Assembly: GCA_002788515.1 (NCBI GenBank)
Contig: PFRJ01000074.1
Location: 1-6,827, forward strand
Length of the DNA stretch: 6,827 nucleotides
Origin: Nitrosopumilales archaeon CG_4_9_14_0_2_um_filter_34_16
Lineage (GTDB): Archaea > Thermoproteota > Nitrososphaeria > Nitrososphaerales > Nitrosopumilaceae
Direction: 5' to 3'
Shown: in pieces, positions 4,828 through 6,827 of the stretch
Position numbering within the stretch: the stretch's first letter is position 1
Layout of the letters: the number at the start of each line of letters is the position of its first letter
Position numbers and translations under genes: made by a program
The notes under the pieces: model-generated
The model's input: the letters and a program-made list of their open reading frames with translations, nothing else
Told to the model about the DNA's origin: nothing
Database searches by the model: none

Positions 4828-5214
4828 ATGAGAGATTCAGAAACATTTGGAGTAGAAAAAGGTCATGGTGAAGAAGTTGTCTCATGGTTAAATGAACAAG
4901 CAAAAAACCATTCTATGAAACTTGAAGCCAGATTGTATGGGTATAGTGTTTCAACTGAGAATTTTGGAGATTTTGAAATGTTTTCATGGATAGGAAATGT
5001 ACAAAGTGCAAGAAAAATGATCATCAAAGCAAGTAAAAGATTCAAAGTAAAGGTAATTGAAGGAGGATATAAACCAAAAGAGAAAATAATTAAAATAAAA
5101 AAATTTGATTTTGCCAAAGTAAAGAAAGGAGATAAAACAATAGGTCAATTAGAATTTGTGTCTTCAAGATTCGGAAACAGCCAATGGGAGATTCAGAATG
5201 AAGAACGTCATTAA
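4828..5214 (+). CDS. Unrecognised 128-residue soluble protein
   Basis: This protein has no signal peptide, no membrane segment, no cysteine and no motif that I recognise. It starts M-R-D-S-E-T-F-G-V-E-K and includes an amphipathic helix (E-E-V-V-S-W-L-N-E-Q-A-K), an aromatic middle part (E-M-F-S-W-I-G) and a second helix (S-A-R-K-M-I-I-K-A-S-K-R-F). A very basic stretch, K-P-K-E-K-I-I-K-I-K-K, spans about 82-92. The alpha-beta pattern followed by a lysine-rich segment could suit a small nucleic-acid-binding or adaptor protein, but that is a guess. The start is the ATG at 4828-4830; the next in-frame ATG is 29 codons on. Its stop lies 21 bases before the ATG of the beta-hydroxyacid dehydrogenase, so the two are probably one operon. 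It is divergent from the zinc-finger gene at 4744. Confidence 0.75.
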   Translation: MRDSETFGVEKGHGEEVVSWLNEQAKNHSMKLEARLYGYSVSTENFGDFEMFSWIGNVQSARKMIIKASKRFKVKVIEGGYKPKEKIIKIKKFDFAKVKKGDKTIGQLEFVSSRFGNSQWEIQNEERH

Positions 5215-5235
5215 TTCCAAGGATTTGTGTGCCAA

Positions 5236-6108
5236 ATGAAAAAAATAGGAATCATAGGATTAGGAATGTTAGGAAATGCAGTTGCATTGCACTTACTGGA
5301 TTCAGGTTTTGAAGTTACAGCATATAATAGAACAAAAGAGAAGACATTGCAAGTAAAAGCAAAAGGAGCACATATTGCAGAATCCCCAAAAGAAGTTTCT
5401 GAAAAGTCAGAATTGGTAATAATTGTAGTAAAAAATACCGATGCTGTAAAGCAAGTATCATTTGGACAAAATGGCATCATAGAAGGAAATCATGAAAAAT
5501 TAATTGTTGCAGACATGAGCACAATTGAACCATCAGAATCAAAGAATATTTCAAAAAGATTTCTAGAATACGACATAATGAAGTTAGATATTCCAGTTAT
5601 GGGAGGTCCCAATGTTGCAATCACGGGAGATTTAGTAATGATGGTATCGGGTGAAAAGGAATGTTTTGATTATTGTGAAAAAGTACTAAGAGTAATTGCA
5701 AGTAAGATATTTTTTTTAGGAGAGAGTGGAGTTGCTCACACGGTAAAACTAGCAATGAATCTTCAAATCACTATGCTCGCACTAGCGCTATCTGAAAGTA
5801 TTACTTTTGTAAAAAAAGCAAATGTAGATCCAAAGAAATTCCTTGAAATTTTAAACTCTACGTATTTTAAAACTGGAATGAGTGAAAATAAAGCACATAA
5901 AATGATTGAAGGGAAGTACGACACGACGTTTACACTTGCAAATCTAAAAAAAGACATAAGCACCATCACAAGTACCGCAGAGGTTCTAGGAATAAAGTTG
6001 CCAATGATTTTCAAAGCTGAAGAAATATACGAAAATGCAATCAATGCAGGGTTTGGAGAGATAGATTATACTGGGATTATAGAATATTTTAAAAAAATTA
6101 ATGAGTAG
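5236..6108 (+). CDS. NAD(P)-binding beta-hydroxyacid dehydrogenase (3-hydroxyisobutyrate dehydrogenase/glyoxylate reductase family)
   Basis: This is a cytoplasmic oxidoreductase of the 6-phosphogluconate-dehydrogenase-like superfamily, interconverting a beta-hydroxyacid and its semialdehyde or keto form. It has 290 residues, the usual size. The Rossmann motif is I-G-I-I-G-L-G-M-L-G at 4-13. Asn31-Arg32-Thr33 at the end of the second strand favours NADP(H). The substrate loop is D-I-P-V-M-G-G-P-N-V-A-I-T-G (about 118-131), where most relatives have P-V-S-G. The catalytic helix G-V-A-H-T-V-K-L-A-M-N supplies Lys171 and Asn175, and N-L-K-K-D-I (about 236-241) matches the conserved Lys-Asp of the all-helical C-terminal domain. 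I chose the ATG at 5236-5238, which places the glycine motif at the normal distance. A GTG at 5227-5229 would add M-C-Q and has a partial AAGGAT before it. The substrate cannot be told from sequence. It lies 21 bases after the 128-residue gene. Confidence 0.9.
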   Translation: MKKIGIIGLGMLGNAVALHLLDSGFEVTAYNRTKEKTLQVKAKGAHIAESPKEVSEKSELVIIVVKNTDAVKQVSFGQNGIIEGNHEKLIVADMSTIEPSESKNISKRFLEYDIMKLDIPVMGGPNVAITGDLVMMVSGEKECFDYCEKVLRVIASKIFFLGESGVAHTVKLAMNLQITMLALALSESITFVKKANVDPKKFLEILNSTYFKTGMSENKAHKMIEGKYDTTFTLANLKKDISTITSTAEVLGIKLPMIFKAEEIYENAINAGFGEIDYTGIIEYFKKINE

Positions 6109-6140
6109 TGTGAAATCATGAACAAAAATCAACAAAAATT

Positions 6141-6148
6141 CTATAAGT
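6141..6148 (+). promoter_or_regulatory. TATA box for the short-chain dehydrogenase
   Basis: CTATAAGT is centred about 25 bases before the ATG at 6169-6171, as for the other leaderless genes here. It indicates that the dehydrogenase has its own promoter and is not simply the third gene of the upstream operon, although it follows in the same direction after 60 bases. Confidence 0.5.
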
Positions 6149-6168
6149 TATGAATACATTACTAAAAT

Positions 6169-6827
6169 ATGCGATTAAATGAGAAAGTTGCCATCGTCAC
6201 AGGAGCATCAAGTGACATAGGCAAAGGAATAGCAAAGAGATTTGCAGAAGAAGGAGCCAAAGTGATCCTAGTAGCAAGAAATTTAGAGCAACTAGAGTTA
6301 GCTAGGAAAGAGATTGGAAATGAGGAATCAACAGCATCAATATCATGTGATTTAACTGACGAATCTCAGGTGATGCAATCCATAAATCAAATCATGGATA
6401 CATATGGGAAAATCGATATTTTAGTAAATAATGCAGGTGCAATAAACGATCCAGTACATTTTCATGAAATGCAAGATTCTGAAATTAAAAAATTAATTGA
6501 TGTGAATTTGTTCGGAGTGTTTCATATCACTAAGGCAGTTCTTTCAAAAATGTCAGATGTAAAAAACGGAGTAATCATAAATATCGGTTCAATTTCAAGT
6601 GAAAGAGCAATACCAAGAGTTCATTTGGCAGTGTATTCATCTACTAAGGCTGCAATTGCCATGTTTACAAAATCAATTGCAGTAGAATATGCAAGAAAAA
6701 ACATCAGATGTAATTGCGTCAATCCAGGAATCATCAATTCAGGAATGATAAAACCATATTTGGATGATCCACAAGCAAGAAAAATTCTTGAAGAAAGATT
6801 ACCACTTGCAAGAGTAGGAGAACCAGA
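6169..6827 (+). CDS. Classical short-chain dehydrogenase/reductase (FabG-like), cut by window edge
   Basis: The frame is open from ATG 6169 to the right edge: 219 residues visible of an expected 245-260. It is a cytoplasmic NAD(P)(H)-dependent oxidoreductase of the classical SDR family. The cofactor motif is T-G-A-S-S-D-I-G (11-18), with Asp16 where Gly is commoner. Asp61 of C-D-L-T-D contacts the adenine, and N-N-A-G is at 87-90. The catalytic tetrad is complete: Asn113 (V-N-L-F-G-V), Ser141 (I-N-I-G-S-I-S-S), Tyr156 and Lys160 (Y-S-S-T-K). N-P-G at 185-187 follows as usual. Ala36-Arg37 after the second strand suits NADP(H). It most resembles 3-oxoacyl reductases (FabG type), but the family is broad. 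Archaea lack the classical bacterial fatty-acid synthase setting, so the substrate is open (3-oxoacyl-CoA, sugar or another alcohol). Its start is set by the well-placed TATA box and the standard distance to the glycine motif. Confidence 0.92.
   Translation, partial: MRLNEKVAIVTGASSDIGKGIAKRFAEEGAKVILVARNLEQLELARKEIGNEESTASISCDLTDESQVMQSINQIMDTYGKIDILVNNAGAINDPVHFHEMQDSEIKKLIDVNLFGVFHITKAVLSKMSDVKNGVIINIGSISSERAIPRVHLAVYSSTKAAIAMFTKSIAVEYARKNIRCNCVNPGIINSGMIKPYLDDPQARKILEERLPLARVGEP

Noticed and set aside
4863..5117. Minus-strand hydrophobic ORF over the 128-residue gene
   Set aside because: It is a shadow of lysine- and glutamate-rich codons read backwards (giving Phe/Leu/Ile-rich sequence), with no promoter or neighbours to support it.
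5227..5235. GTG start for the beta-hydroxyacid dehydrogenase
   Set aside because: The ATG at 5236 gives the standard distance to the glycine motif; the partial AAGGAT upstream is too close to the GTG to decide in its favour.

Overview
The window looks like a piece of an ammonia-oxidising thaumarchaeon (Nitrosopumilus/Nitrosarchaeum type). The base composition is AT-rich. A Dpo4-type Y-family polymerase carries an archaeal PCNA-binding tail. There is an exosortase/archaeosortase-like membrane protein, a membrane-anchored DsbA-like thioredoxin and small single C2H2 zinc-finger proteins. Several genes have a TATA-like box about 25 bases before the start codon and no clear ribosome-binding site, which fits leaderless archaeal transcripts. 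This placement rests on gene content and style, not on a database match.

Layout. Bases 1-448 (minus strand) hold a gene that runs off the left edge. It is split by an apparent +1 frameshift and ends, within the window, in five perfect copies of an 18-bp repeat coding for E-P-T-P-E-P. Divergent from it, 521-1615 (plus) is a translesion DNA polymerase of the DinB/Dpo4 type with a textbook PIP box at its extreme C terminus and a hairpin plus T-run terminator behind it. From 1628 to 4744 every recognisable gene lies on the minus strand. In transcription order they are: a C2H2 zinc-finger protein with an unrecognised N-terminal domain (4373-4744), a 65-residue C2H2 protein (3960-4157), a DsbA-like protein (3266-3928), a membrane protein with a C-S-C-G-P motif whose ATG directly follows the DsbA stop codon (2780-3265), a 35-residue small ORF (2629-2736) not reported by usual length cut-offs, and an archaeosortase-like protein with serine in place of the usual nucleophilic cysteine (1628-2551). 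From 4828 to the right edge all genes lie on the plus strand: an unrecognised 128-residue protein, a beta-hydroxyacid dehydrogenase (5236-6108), and a short-chain dehydrogenase cut by the right edge (6169-6827).

How they may work together. The DsbA-like protein and the C-S-C membrane protein almost certainly form a translationally coupled pair acting at or outside the membrane, in thiol oxidation or metal handling. The neighbouring sortase-like enzyme acts on the same side of the membrane. The stretch 1628-3928 is therefore the most cell-envelope-oriented and most interesting part of the window, but a common function for it is inference. The two dehydrogenases on the right are metabolic enzymes of unknown substrate. 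No RNA gene, CRISPR array, insertion sequence or origin is visible. No stretch above 300 bases lacks a gene; the longest gap is 4158-4372, where only the promoter of the 65-residue zinc-finger gene can be supported.
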